DNA of 64,000 nucleotides, from NCBI GenBank assembly GCA_038250515.1, contig JBBSCG010000004.1:12732-76731 (forward strand), given 5' to 3'. The stretch comes from JAICUY01 sp038250515 (GTDB lineage Bacteria; Chloroflexota; Limnocylindria; QHBO01). Positions 50,200-58,432 of this stretch are shown piece after piece; the stretch's first letter is position 1; each line of letters opens with the position of its first letter. Below the pieces are notes generated by a model, which did no database searches, had not been told where the DNA came from, and worked only from the letters and a program-made list of their open reading frames with translations. A program made the translations under genes and the position numbers.

Positions 50200-50236
50200 A
50201 GCATACCCCACGCCGGGCATCGGTCGAGGCTAGACT
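50200..50236. promoter_or_regulatory. Divergent promoters of lepB and a histidine phosphatase gene
   Basis: Minus-strand TATGCT (50205-50200) gives lepB a leader of about 31 nt. Plus-strand TAGACT (50231-50236) ends 6 nt before the ATG at 50243, a leaderless arrangement. Confidence 0.55.
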
Positions 50237-50242
50237 CCGGTC

Positions 50243-50923
50243 ATGGGCAGTCTCATCCTGGTCCGCCACTCGACGACCGCCGCGAGTGCCAGTGGTCGCA
50301 ACCTCGGGAGCCGGGACGATTCTCCGCTGGCGCCGGCCGGGGTCACGCTTGCGGACGGGCTCGCGGCGACGCTCGTCGCGGAGCTCATGGAGCTGCCACA
50401 TGACTCGATCAGGCTGCTGAGCAGCCCCACTCAGCGCTGCCGCCAGACGATGGAACCGGTCGCCCGCTTACTGGGGATTGACCCGAGCGCCGTCGAGGTG
50501 GAGCCCGGTCTGATCGAGCTTGACTACGGCGACTGGGACGGCCTGACCGCCGATGAGTGCCTGGAGCGCGACCCGGAGCTGCGTCGAGCGTGGATCGCCG
50601 ACCCGTATCACATCCGCTGCCCGCAAGGCGAGAGCGGCGAGGACGCGGCGCGCCGCGCCTTCCCGGTCTTTCATGCGATTGAGGCGTGGCTCGCCGACGA
50701 TCGCGCACGCTGCGCCATCGTGGTCGCGCACAACCACGTCAACCGTTTGCGCCTCACCGCCCTGCTGGCATGGCCCATGCGTGACTACCGACGACGCGTC
50801 GTGCAGGATCCCGCCGGTTACAGCCTCATCAGCTACGGCGCCGGGCTGCCCGGCATGCGACGCATCAACGCACCGGCATCGCTGACTGTCCCGCTGGGGA
50901 CTGAGCAAGCGCCGGCCGTATAA
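50243..50923 (+). CDS. Histidine-phosphatase (phosphoglycerate-mutase-like) protein
   Basis: This 226-residue member of histidine phosphatase clade 1 has the catalytic VRHSTT (RHG in most members), GLIELDYGDWDG and the second His in VVAHNHVNR. The substrate could be a sugar phosphate, alpha-ribazole phosphate or an intermediate; no cobalamin genes are adjacent. Leaderless start. Confidence 0.88.
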   Translation: MGSLILVRHSTTAASASGRNLGSRDDSPLAPAGVTLADGLAATLVAELMELPHDSIRLLSSPTQRCRQTMEPVARLLGIDPSAVEVEPGLIELDYGDWDGLTADECLERDPELRRAWIADPYHIRCPQGESGEDAARRAFPVFHAIEAWLADDRARCAIVVAHNHVNRLRLTALLAWPMRDYRRRVVQDPAGYSLISYGAGLPGMRRINAPASLTVPLGTEQAPAV

Positions 50924-50973
50924 TCGGTTCAAGCGGCTCTGCGCGGGGCCGATTCTTCCAGCCCTGAGGTGAC

Positions 50974-52389
50974 ATGTCGCTCGATCTCAAGCAGCAGATG
51001 CAGCCAGCGATGCATCTCAAGGTCACGCCCAAACAGATCGCCGCGAACTACATCCTGCAGATGAGCTCGATGGAGCTCCAGGAGGCGATCAGCCAGGAGC
51101 TCGACGAGAATCCTGCCCTCGAGATGGAGGAGCTGCAGAGCTGTCCCATCTGCGGCTCGCCGGTCGTCGGCAACTACTGCACCGAGTGCATGCCGCGCAA
51201 GGCAAACGATGGCGATCCGGCCGATTCGGCGGTCGATGAGCTTCCCGCCGACTCCCAGCAGCGTCTCCGCGATGAGGCCGATGAGCTCGATCCGATCGCG
51301 CGCGCCGAGGCCGAGTTCACGTTGGAGGAGCACCTCACCTGGAATCTCTACGCGCTCCTTCCGACGGCACTGCACCCGGTAGCCGATTACGTCATCGGCG
51401 CACTCGACGGTAGCGGCTTCCTGACCGAAAGCGACGAGGCGATCGCTGCGGCCACCGGCGTCTCCATCGCCGACGTCGAGCAGGTGCTGGCCGCGATGCG
51501 CGGGCTCGAGCCGATCGGCATCGGCTCACGATCCATCACCGAGAGCCTGCTTGCGCAGATCGCCCACCTGCGCGAGATCGACGACGAGGTGGCGGTGCCG
51601 GAGATCGCCGAAGCGGTCGTCCGCGATCATCTGCAGCGGCTCGGTGAGCGGAAGTTCCGCGAGATCGGACTGCAGCTTGGCGTCGACGGCAATGCCGTGG
51701 TGGCCACCTGGGAGTTCGTCAAGTCGAACCTGAACCCGTATCCGACCTCGGCCTTCACCGCGGCGGTGAGCGGCGGTGGGCCGCGCACCATCATCCGCCC
51801 CGACGTGTTCATCCGCGACACGGACAACGAGCTGCTGGTCGAGGTCGTCGAGTCGCGGCGCTTCAGCCTGCGGGTCACGCCGATCTACTCGTCCCTCTCA
51901 TCGCAGCTGCGCAGCGCCGAAGCAACGGAGGACGAGAAGCAGCACGTCCGCGACTACGTCGGCCGCGCCAAGTTCTTCATCGACAACATCAACCGGCGGC
52001 GAGCGACCATGCAGCGCATCGCCGAGTGCCTGTGCGACCGGCAGCGCGACTACCTGCTGCACGGCGTCCAGCACCTCGTGCCGCTGACGCGTGCCGAGGT
52101 GGGGGAGCTGATCGGAATGCACGAGTCGACCGTCAGCCGCGCCACCGCCGACAAGTTCGTGATGATTCCATCGGGCGAAGTGGTGCCGTTCAGCCACTTC
52201 TTCACCGCATCGCTCGGCATCAAGGATCAGATCCGCAAGATGATCGAGGCGGAGGATACCGGGAACCCCTATTCCGACCAGGAGATCGCCGATCTGCTGC
52301 TCGGCGAAGGAGTGGCCATTGCCCGGCGCACCGTCGCCAAGTACCGCGACGAGCTGCAGATTCTGCCCGCGCGGCTGCGCCACAGGTAG
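50974..52389 (+). CDS. rpoN: RNA polymerase sigma-54 factor with zinc-ribbon insertion
   Basis: This 471-residue protein has the Gln/Leu-rich activator-responsive region I (LKQQMQPAMHLKVTPKQI), a core-binding domain and the C-terminal RpoN box ARRTVAKYRDEL. Between region I and the core-binding domain is CPICGSPVVGNYCTEC, a C4 zinc-ribbon motif absent from E. coli RpoN. It needs an AAA+ activator, none of which is encoded in the window. A large surface-protein gene follows after 3 nt, possibly cotranscribed. Confidence 0.94.
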   Translation: MSLDLKQQMQPAMHLKVTPKQIAANYILQMSSMELQEAISQELDENPALEMEELQSCPICGSPVVGNYCTECMPRKANDGDPADSAVDELPADSQQRLRDEADELDPIARAEAEFTLEEHLTWNLYALLPTALHPVADYVIGALDGSGFLTESDEAIAAATGVSIADVEQVLAAMRGLEPIGIGSRSITESLLAQIAHLREIDDEVAVPEIAEAVVRDHLQRLGERKFREIGLQLGVDGNAVVATWEFVKSNLNPYPTSAFTAAVSGGGPRTIIRPDVFIRDTDNELLVEVVESRRFSLRVTPIYSSLSSQLRSAEATEDEKQHVRDYVGRAKFFIDNINRRRATMQRIAECLCDRQRDYLLHGVQHLVPLTRAEVGELIGMHESTVSRATADKFVMIPSGEVVPFSHFFTASLGIKDQIRKMIEAEDTGNPYSDQEIADLLLGEGVAIARRTVAKYRDELQILPARLRHR

Positions 52390-52392
52390 GCC

Positions 52393-54486
52393 GTGCGGCG
52401 TGTGCTGCTCCGCAGCCTGGCGGTCTTCGCCGTCGGCGGGGCGCTGCTGGCAGGCATCCTTTACTACGCCAGCACGGTCGACTCGCGCCCTCCGGGGATC
52501 ACCGGCTTCTCACTGAGTCAGCACCTCTCCGGCGATTCGGCGATCGCGCTGACCAGCACGAGCCTCGAGATCGACTTTTCCGAGCCCGTCGAGGAACCCA
52601 GCGCCGAAAAGGCGTTTCGCATCGATCCGGCGGTCCAGGGCTCCTACAGCTGGAGCGACAGCACCATGACCTTCACGCCGCTCAGGGCGCTGCCCCCGAC
52701 CACCCAGTTCAGCGCCCATCTCGAGCCGGGCGTTCGGGACGCCGCGGGCAACGAGATGACGCAGGCGTCGCAGGCGTTCTCGTTCACCACCGTCGGCGAA
52801 CCCCAGGTGGTCGACAGCGAACCGGCGGCCGATGCGACGGACGTGTCACTCGACGCCTCGGTCAGCATCACCTTCTCGACCCTGATGGACACCTCCTCGG
52901 TGGCCGATGCGCTCAAGCTGTCGCCGCAGTTCGCGCACAAGCTGCGCTGGAACGGCGAGCGGCTGACGATCGTCCCCGACGGTCCGCTCGTCGCCAACCG
53001 GCAGTACACGCTGACGCTCGACCAGACCGCACGCGACCTGGGCGGCACGCGCCTTCAGCAGCCGTTCAGTCTGTCGTTCTCGACCGTCGAGTCGGGCCCT
53101 GTCGTCCGCATGCTCGTGCCGGCCGATGGCAGCGATGGGATAGCGGTCACCTCATCAATCGCGGTTGACTTCGACCGCGCGCTCGACCCCGGCAGCGTCA
53201 ACAACGAGCTGCTGCAGATCAGCCCGGCCATCCCCGGCAGCCTCGAGGTGACCACCACGCCCGGTGCCGCCGGGCTGGCCTCCGCCGAGCGTCGCATGCT
53301 GCGGTTTCAGCCGTCCGGCCCGCTGCCGCCGAACACCACCTTTGCGGTGACGCTTGGCACGGGGCTGCGCGGCGCCGATGGTTCCCGCCTGGCCGCGCCG
53401 CTGACGTGGACCTTCCTGACCGGTGCGCCGATGGCGACGCTCGGCAACCAGATCGTGTACCTGTCTGATCGCTCCGGCGTGGCGAACCTGTGGGCCATGA
53501 ACCCCGACGGCACCGGTCGACGACAGCTCTCGGCCGAACTCTCGCCGGTGGTCGACTACGCCGTCTCCCCCGACGGCCGCTCGTTCGTTGTTGGCGATGG
53601 CGAGCGGTTGATCGAGCAGCGAGCCGACGGCAGCGTGCGGCAGGTGCTGACCGACGAGGGGGTCCTCGAGTTCGATCCGGCCTACTCGCCGAATGGCGCG
53701 CAGCTCGCCTTCGGTCGGGCGGATATGGCAACCGGCGCCGGGCAGGGGCTGTGGGTGCGCGACGTCGGCGGTGGGGACGCCCACCGGCTCGAGCTGCCGC
53801 CCGAGCTGACGGCGAGCGCGACGCCCACGCCGAGCGCCAGCGCTGAGTCGCCGGACGGTGGGCTGCTCCGTGCGCCGCGCTATTCGCCCGACGGTCAGGC
53901 GCTGGCCTTCGTCGACGAACATGGCCGTGTCGATGTGCTCGAGCTGCCGGGCGCGCGATTGACGACGGCCCCATTTGCAGCGGTCGAGCCGCCGGTGTGG
54001 CTGACCGATTCGAGCGGCTTGCTGCTCAGCGGCCTGGCGCCGGACGATGTGACAGCGCCGTCACCGCCGGTCGCTGGTGAGCCCGTGCTGCCACTCGCGC
54101 TCGAGCGCGCCGGCCTCTCGCCGGCGGAGCGCGGGCAATTGCGGGTGGTGCGCCTCGATCGCGGCGCCGCCACAGTCGCCGCGACGGGTCTGCCGCCCGG
54201 CGTGGCGGGTCCGGCGGCTGACGCATCGGGCCGCGTGGCGTATCTGCTGCTGAACTCTGGCAGCACACATGGCGCTCCGTGGCTCGCGCCCCGCGGCGAG
54301 GGACCCGGCCGCAGCCTGCTGGTGAATGCACCGGTCAGCAGCGTCCGCTTCACGCCCGACCCCGACCGCCTGCTGCTGGCGACCGATATGGGAACCCAGG
54401 CCGGCGGCATCTGGCTGTTCAACATCGCCGACGGCATCACCGATCGGCTGGGCAATGAGGGCTGGATGCCGCGCTGGGTTCCGTGA
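52393..54486 (+). CDS. Ig-like / TolB-type beta-propeller exported protein
   Basis: This 697-residue protein has an N-terminal membrane anchor (LAVFAVGGALLAGILYYA). Three SbsA-like Ig-fold repeats follow, each ending in patterns such as FTPLRALPPTTQF and FQPSGPLPPNTTF. The C-terminal half has PD40/TolB-like blades (YLSDRSGVANLWAMNPDGT, YSPNGAQLAFGR, YSPDGQALAFVDEHG). It is probably a cell-surface protein. GTG start 3 nt after rpoN; it could be a sigma-54-linked function only by position. Confidence 0.82.
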   Translation: MRRVLLRSLAVFAVGGALLAGILYYASTVDSRPPGITGFSLSQHLSGDSAIALTSTSLEIDFSEPVEEPSAEKAFRIDPAVQGSYSWSDSTMTFTPLRALPPTTQFSAHLEPGVRDAAGNEMTQASQAFSFTTVGEPQVVDSEPAADATDVSLDASVSITFSTLMDTSSVADALKLSPQFAHKLRWNGERLTIVPDGPLVANRQYTLTLDQTARDLGGTRLQQPFSLSFSTVESGPVVRMLVPADGSDGIAVTSSIAVDFDRALDPGSVNNELLQISPAIPGSLEVTTTPGAAGLASAERRMLRFQPSGPLPPNTTFAVTLGTGLRGADGSRLAAPLTWTFLTGAPMATLGNQIVYLSDRSGVANLWAMNPDGTGRRQLSAELSPVVDYAVSPDGRSFVVGDGERLIEQRADGSVRQVLTDEGVLEFDPAYSPNGAQLAFGRADMATGAGQGLWVRDVGGGDAHRLELPPELTASATPTPSASAESPDGGLLRAPRYSPDGQALAFVDEHGRVDVLELPGARLTTAPFAAVEPPVWLTDSSGLLLSGLAPDDVTAPSPPVAGEPVLPLALERAGLSPAERGQLRVVRLDRGAATVAATGLPPGVAGPAADASGRVAYLLLNSGSTHGAPWLAPRGEGPGRSLLVNAPVSSVRFTPDPDRLLLATDMGTQAGGIWLFNIADGITDRLGNEGWMPRWVP

Positions 54487-54521
54487 CGAAGCCGCGCTTC
54501 TCGGTCGATGTGCCGCCAAAG

Positions 54522-54551
54522 TTGACCCGACCGCTCTCGGCGGGCTACCAT
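54522..54551 (+). promoter_or_regulatory. Promoter of the pyrophosphatase gene
   Basis: TTGACC (54522-54527), an 18-bp spacer and TACCAT (54546-54551). The predicted start near 54558 leaves an 87-nt leader before a GGAGG-linked ATG. Confidence 0.6.
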
Positions 54552-54644
54552 TTCGGCCGCTTCGCTGGCGGACGCGGCTAGGGGCCCGTCGCCGGCGATT
54601 TCCGTGTGTCAGACCATTTGCCATCACCCCCTGTCGGAGGATCA

Positions 54645-56861
54645 ATGGAGCTCCCCATCATCTGGGTCATCCCGATCGCCGGGATCGCGTCGATCATCTT
54701 CGCCGTCTGGCTGGCGTGGGGCGTCCTGCATGCCGACATCGGCACTCCAGCGATGCAGGAGATCGCCGAAATGATCTTCGAGGGCGCTGTCGCGTTCATT
54801 CGGCGTCAATACCAGACCATCGGCATCCTGGCGATCGCCGGTGCGGTGACCATCGGCCTGGTGATCGCGCTGGTCGAGGGCAAGCAGGTCGCCGACACCG
54901 ACATCTACGGTCTGGACCTGGGGATCCGCACCGGTGTCGCGTTCCTGGTGGGTGCGGCGTGCTCGATGGCATCGGGCATCATCGGTATGTTCATCAGCGT
55001 CAAGTCGAACCTGCGCACCGCAGCAGCGGCGCGCCATAGCCTCGTCGGCGCGGTGCAGATCGCGATGCGCGGTGGCGCCGTTTCCGGCTTCCTGGTGGTC
55101 GCGCTGTCGCTGCTCGGGGTGTGGGGCATCTTCGCCGCGTATGGCGGCTTCACCCATCCCAACCAGGCGCCGTTCCTGATCGTTGGCTTTGGTTTCGGGG
55201 CGAGCTTCGTGGCCCTCTTCGCGCAGTTGGGCGGTGGCATCTACACCAAGGCGGCGGACGTCGGCTCGGACCTGGTCGGAAAGGTCGAGGCTGGCATCCC
55301 CGAGGACGATCCGCGCAACGCGGGCGTCGTCGCGGACCTGGTCGGCGATAACGTCGGCGACTGCGCCGGTCGTGGTGCGGACCTGTTCGAATCGACCGCG
55401 GCCGAGAACATCGGCGCGATGATCCTGGGCGTGGCGCTGTACACCATCGCCAGCACGTCGCATTGGCCCCATCCGGAGGCGTGGATCTTCTTCCCGCTGG
55501 TGGTGCGCGCGTTCGGCCTGCTGGCGACCATCGTGGCCATGTTCTTCGTCAACGGCCGCGAGGACGAAGATCCCATGAACATCCTGAACCGTGGCTACTG
55601 GGTGACCACCATTCTCTCGGTGGTCGGTCTCGCTTTCACCACCTGGGTCATGATGGACACCGGCGGCCAGGTGGGTGCCAACGGCATCCCGCCGTGGCTC
55701 TTCTTCTTCGGCGCCGGGCTGGTCGGCCTGCTGACCAGCGTCGTGTTCGTCTACATCACGCAGTACTACACCGCCGGTGGCTGGCGGCCCGTCAAGGAGA
55801 TCGCCGAGGCATCCAAGACCGGCCCCGCCACGAATATCATCTCGGGCATGGCGGTCGGCTTCGAGACCACCTTTGCGACGGCGATCACCATCGGCGTCGC
55901 GCTGCTGGCCAGCCACTGGTTCGGCACGCAGGCCCATCTTGAGATCGATGGCCGCGACGTGGGCGGGATCTTCGGCACCGCGGTGGCGACCATGGGCATG
56001 CTCATGACCACGGCCTACATCCTGGCCATGGACACCTTCGGGCCGATCACCGACAACGCCGGCGGCATCGCCGAGTTCAGCAAGTCTGAGGTGAGCGCTC
56101 GCGAGATCACCGATCGCCTCGACGCGGTCGGCAACACGACCAAGGCGCTCACCAAGGGCTATGCCATCGCCTCGGCCAGCCTCGCCGCATTCCTGCTGTT
56201 CAGCGCCTACATCGACAAGGTCAACCTGATCCTCACCCGCCAGATCGAGGCGGGCACGCGCGCTGCGGGCACGCTGCTCACCTCCGTCGACCTGTCGAAC
56301 GTGTCGGTGTTCGTCGCCGCGCTGATCGGCGCCATGCTCGTCTACTTCTTCTCGAGCCTGGCCATTCGTGCGGTCGGCACCACGGCGCAGACGATCATCG
56401 TCGAGGTGCGCCGCCAGTTTCGTGAGATGCCCGGCATCATGGACTACACCCAGCGACCCGACTACGCGCGGGTGGTCGACATCACCACGCGTGCAGCCCT
56501 GCGGCAGATGATCCTGCCCGGCATGGTCGCGGTTGCGACGCCGATCATCGTCGGCCTGCTGCTGGGCCACGAGGCGATTGCCGGCATGCTGATGGTCGGC
56601 ACCATCGCCGGTGTGCTGCTGGCGACTGTCCTCAACAACGGTGGCGGCGCGTGGGACAACGCCAAGAAGTACATCGAGTCGGGCCACCTGACCGATGAAG
56701 ACGGCAACGTCCTCGGCAAGAAGACCGATGCGCACGCCGCCGCGGTCGTCGGCGACACCGTCGGTGATCCGTTCAAGGACACCGCCGGCCCGTCGCTGCA
56801 CGTGCTGGTGAAGCTGCTGGCGACGATCACCCTGGTCCTCGCACCGCTCTTCATTCGGTAG
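54645..56861 (+). CDS. hppA: K+-independent proton-pumping membrane pyrophosphatase
   Basis: This protein of about 738 residues has some 16 helices and couples pyrophosphate hydrolysis to proton export. It shows DVGSDLVGKVEAGIPEDDPR, GDNVGDCAGRGADLFES and DTVGDPFKDTAGPS. VGNTTKALTKG has Lys where K+-dependent enzymes have Ala, marking the K+-independent type. The start at 54645 has GGAGG upstream; the frame from 54606 is rejected. Confidence 0.95.
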   Translation: MELPIIWVIPIAGIASIIFAVWLAWGVLHADIGTPAMQEIAEMIFEGAVAFIRRQYQTIGILAIAGAVTIGLVIALVEGKQVADTDIYGLDLGIRTGVAFLVGAACSMASGIIGMFISVKSNLRTAAAARHSLVGAVQIAMRGGAVSGFLVVALSLLGVWGIFAAYGGFTHPNQAPFLIVGFGFGASFVALFAQLGGGIYTKAADVGSDLVGKVEAGIPEDDPRNAGVVADLVGDNVGDCAGRGADLFESTAAENIGAMILGVALYTIASTSHWPHPEAWIFFPLVVRAFGLLATIVAMFFVNGREDEDPMNILNRGYWVTTILSVVGLAFTTWVMMDTGGQVGANGIPPWLFFFGAGLVGLLTSVVFVYITQYYTAGGWRPVKEIAEASKTGPATNIISGMAVGFETTFATAITIGVALLASHWFGTQAHLEIDGRDVGGIFGTAVATMGMLMTTAYILAMDTFGPITDNAGGIAEFSKSEVSAREITDRLDAVGNTTKALTKGYAIASASLAAFLLFSAYIDKVNLILTRQIEAGTRAAGTLLTSVDLSNVSVFVAALIGAMLVYFFSSLAIRAVGTTAQTIIVEVRRQFREMPGIMDYTQRPDYARVVDITTRAALRQMILPGMVAVATPIIVGLLLGHEAIAGMLMVGTIAGVLLATVLNNGGGAWDNAKKYIESGHLTDEDGNVLGKKTDAHAAAVVGDTVGDPFKDTAGPSLHVLVKLLATITLVLAPLFIR

Positions 56862-57707
56862 GTGGACCTCGTCGTGCAGGCCGCCCTGATCGGCCTGCTC
56901 CAGGGACTGACCGAGTTCATCCCGGTCAGCTCCTCGGCGCACCTGGAGCTCTTTCCGTGGATCGCCGGGTGGGGGAGTGGCGGGCTGCTCAGCAGCCTGG
57001 CCTTCGACGTCTTCCTGCACCTTGGGACGCTGCTGGCGCTGCTCGTTTACTTCGCCCGCGACTGGGTTCGCTACCTCGGCGCATTCGTGGCCAGCGTCCG
57101 CGAGCGACGCATCGGCGACGATCCGGAGCGGCGGCTGGCCTGGCTGCTGGTGATCGCCAGCGTGCCGGCCGCGATCACCGGCTTCCTGGGCGAGGACCTG
57201 ATCAACTCGGTCTTCCACGCCGACTCAAGCGCCGTTCGGCTTGCCATCGCCGGATTCCTGGTGATCGGGGCCGTGGCGCTCTGGCTGGCTGACCGGCTGG
57301 GCGCGCAGCAACGGCCGATGAGCGACCTCGACGCACCGCGGGCGCTGACCATCGGCTTCAGCCAGGCGCTGGCGCTGCTGCCGGGGATCAGCCGCTCGGG
57401 AATGACCATCACCACCGGCCTGGCGCTGGGGTTGACGCGTGAAGCGGCCGCGCGCTTCAGCTTCCTGCTCGCCACGCCGATCACCCTCGGCGCGGGCCTG
57501 TACGGCTCGCGCAAGCTACTCACCGAGGCGCACAGCGGCAACGAATGGCTGGCGATCGCCGTCGGGTTCGCCGTTGCGGCGGCCAGCGGCATGATCGCCA
57601 TCGGGTTCCTGCTGTCATGGCTGCGCAGCCACTCGGTCACCGTCTTCAGCGTGTATCGGATTGCCTTGGCGGCCCTCATCGTGGCGCTGGTTGTGGTTGG
57701 TCACTGA
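56862..57707 (+). CDS. uppP: Undecaprenyl-diphosphatase
   Basis: This 281-residue membrane protein recycles the lipid carrier for wall synthesis. It has GLTEFIPVSSSAHL and PGISRSGMTI, the BacA/UppP signatures, and about eight helices. It starts directly after the hppA TAG (GTG at 56862). The pairing may link pyrophosphate handling with lipid recycling, but this is inference. Confidence 0.94.
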   Translation: MDLVVQAALIGLLQGLTEFIPVSSSAHLELFPWIAGWGSGGLLSSLAFDVFLHLGTLLALLVYFARDWVRYLGAFVASVRERRIGDDPERRLAWLLVIASVPAAITGFLGEDLINSVFHADSSAVRLAIAGFLVIGAVALWLADRLGAQQRPMSDLDAPRALTIGFSQALALLPGISRSGMTITTGLALGLTREAAARFSFLLATPITLGAGLYGSRKLLTEAHSGNEWLAIAVGFAVAAASGMIAIGFLLSWLRSHSVTVFSVYRIALAALIVALVVVGH

Positions 57708-57733
57708 GCGAGCGTCACGCTCGCATCGGTTCT

Positions 57734-57762
57734 TTGACACAAGCGTGGAGCGGACCTACAAT
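57734..57762 (+). promoter_or_regulatory. Near-consensus promoter of the greA leader
   Basis: Perfect -35 TTGACA (57734-57739), 17-bp spacer and TACAAT -10 (57757-57762). It is the strongest promoter sequence seen in the window. Confidence 0.8.
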
Positions 57763-57768
57763 CTGGCA

Positions 57769-57880
57769 AACCGCTGGCGCCCCTCACGCGACGGAGCGTC
57801 CGCCGGCCGAGACTCTGGCCACACCGGGTGCGGCCAGCTCTGGGAATGCCACCTGCCGTGGCAGACCTGGGGCCTTTTTT
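57769..57880 (+). ncRNA. Candidate greA leader RNA / small RNA
   Basis: From the predicted start near 57769 to the T-run at 57875-57880 lies about 112 nt with no coding frame. It folds into an upstream hairpin (ctggcc 57815-57820 with ggccag 57832-57837) that competes for ggcc with a terminator hairpin. It may be a premature-termination product, an attenuator for greA, or an independent small RNA. E. coli greA also has a terminated leader RNA. Confidence 0.5.
57832..57880 (+). terminator. Intrinsic terminator inside the greA leader
   Basis: The inner perfect hairpin tgccac-ctgcc-gtggca (57847-57863) sits within outer ggcc/ggcc pairing (57832-57835 with 57871-57874), followed by TTTTTT (57875-57880). 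It lies 77 nt upstream of the greA ATG. Confidence 0.75.
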
Positions 57881-57957
57881 GTTATTGCGCGTGACCTCGT
57901 CTCGCCGTGGTCTCCCCACCGCGGCGATGTCCTCCGAAAGCCATGAAGGGGGCACCA

Positions 57958-58421
57958 TGAACACCAAGCCCGTCTATCTCACCGCCGAGGGCCTTCAGAA
58001 GCTCAAGGCAGAGCTGAACTTCCTGATCACCACCGAGCGACCGCGCGTCGCACAGCGCATCCACGATGCAAAGCTCGACGGCGATATCAGCGAGAACGCC
58101 GAGTACGAGGATGCCAAGCAGGAGCAGTCGTTCCTCGAGGGTCGCATCGCCACGCTCGAGGGGCAGCTGAAGAACGCCGAGGTGATCGAGCCGGTCGATG
58201 GCGCCGACAAGATCAGCATCGGCTCGAAGGTGGTCATCAAGGGGTCGGATGGCGAGGAGACGTTCACCATCGTCGGCTCCGCCGAGGCCGCGCCACGCGA
58301 GGGCCGCATCAGCAATGAGTCGCCGGTGGGCGTCGCGCTGATGGGGCGCAAGAAGGGGGACAAGGTCACCGTCAAGGCACCCGCCGGACCCGTTGACTTC
58401 ACGGTCGTCTCGATCAGCTGA
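57958..58421 (+). CDS. greA: Transcription elongation factor GreA
   Basis: This 154-residue protein rescues backtracked RNA polymerase. It has an N-terminal coiled coil with the acidic tip DGDISENAEYEDAK and a C-terminal FKBP-like domain ending DFTVVSIS. AGGGGG lies just before the ATG. It must be reached by read-through of the leader terminator unless another promoter exists. Confidence 0.96.
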
Positions 58422-58432
58422 GTCGAGCATCC

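Noticed and set aside
56859..56874. TAGGTG at the hppA stop as a leaderless promoter for uppP
   Set aside because: It does not match TANNNT, and the GTG at 56862 gives the standard UppP N terminus directly coupled to hppA.
54642..57218. 858-codon open frame antisense to hppA and uppP
   Set aside because: Its composition (Gln, Arg, Asp, Gly, His-rich) is that of a shadow frame opposite hydrophobic helices, with no recognisable domain and no promoter or ribosome-binding site.
57769..57880. Signal-recognition-particle RNA, 6S RNA or tmRNA at the greA leader
   Set aside because: The SRP tetraloop motif, 6S bubble layout and tmRNA tRNA-like ends are not visible.
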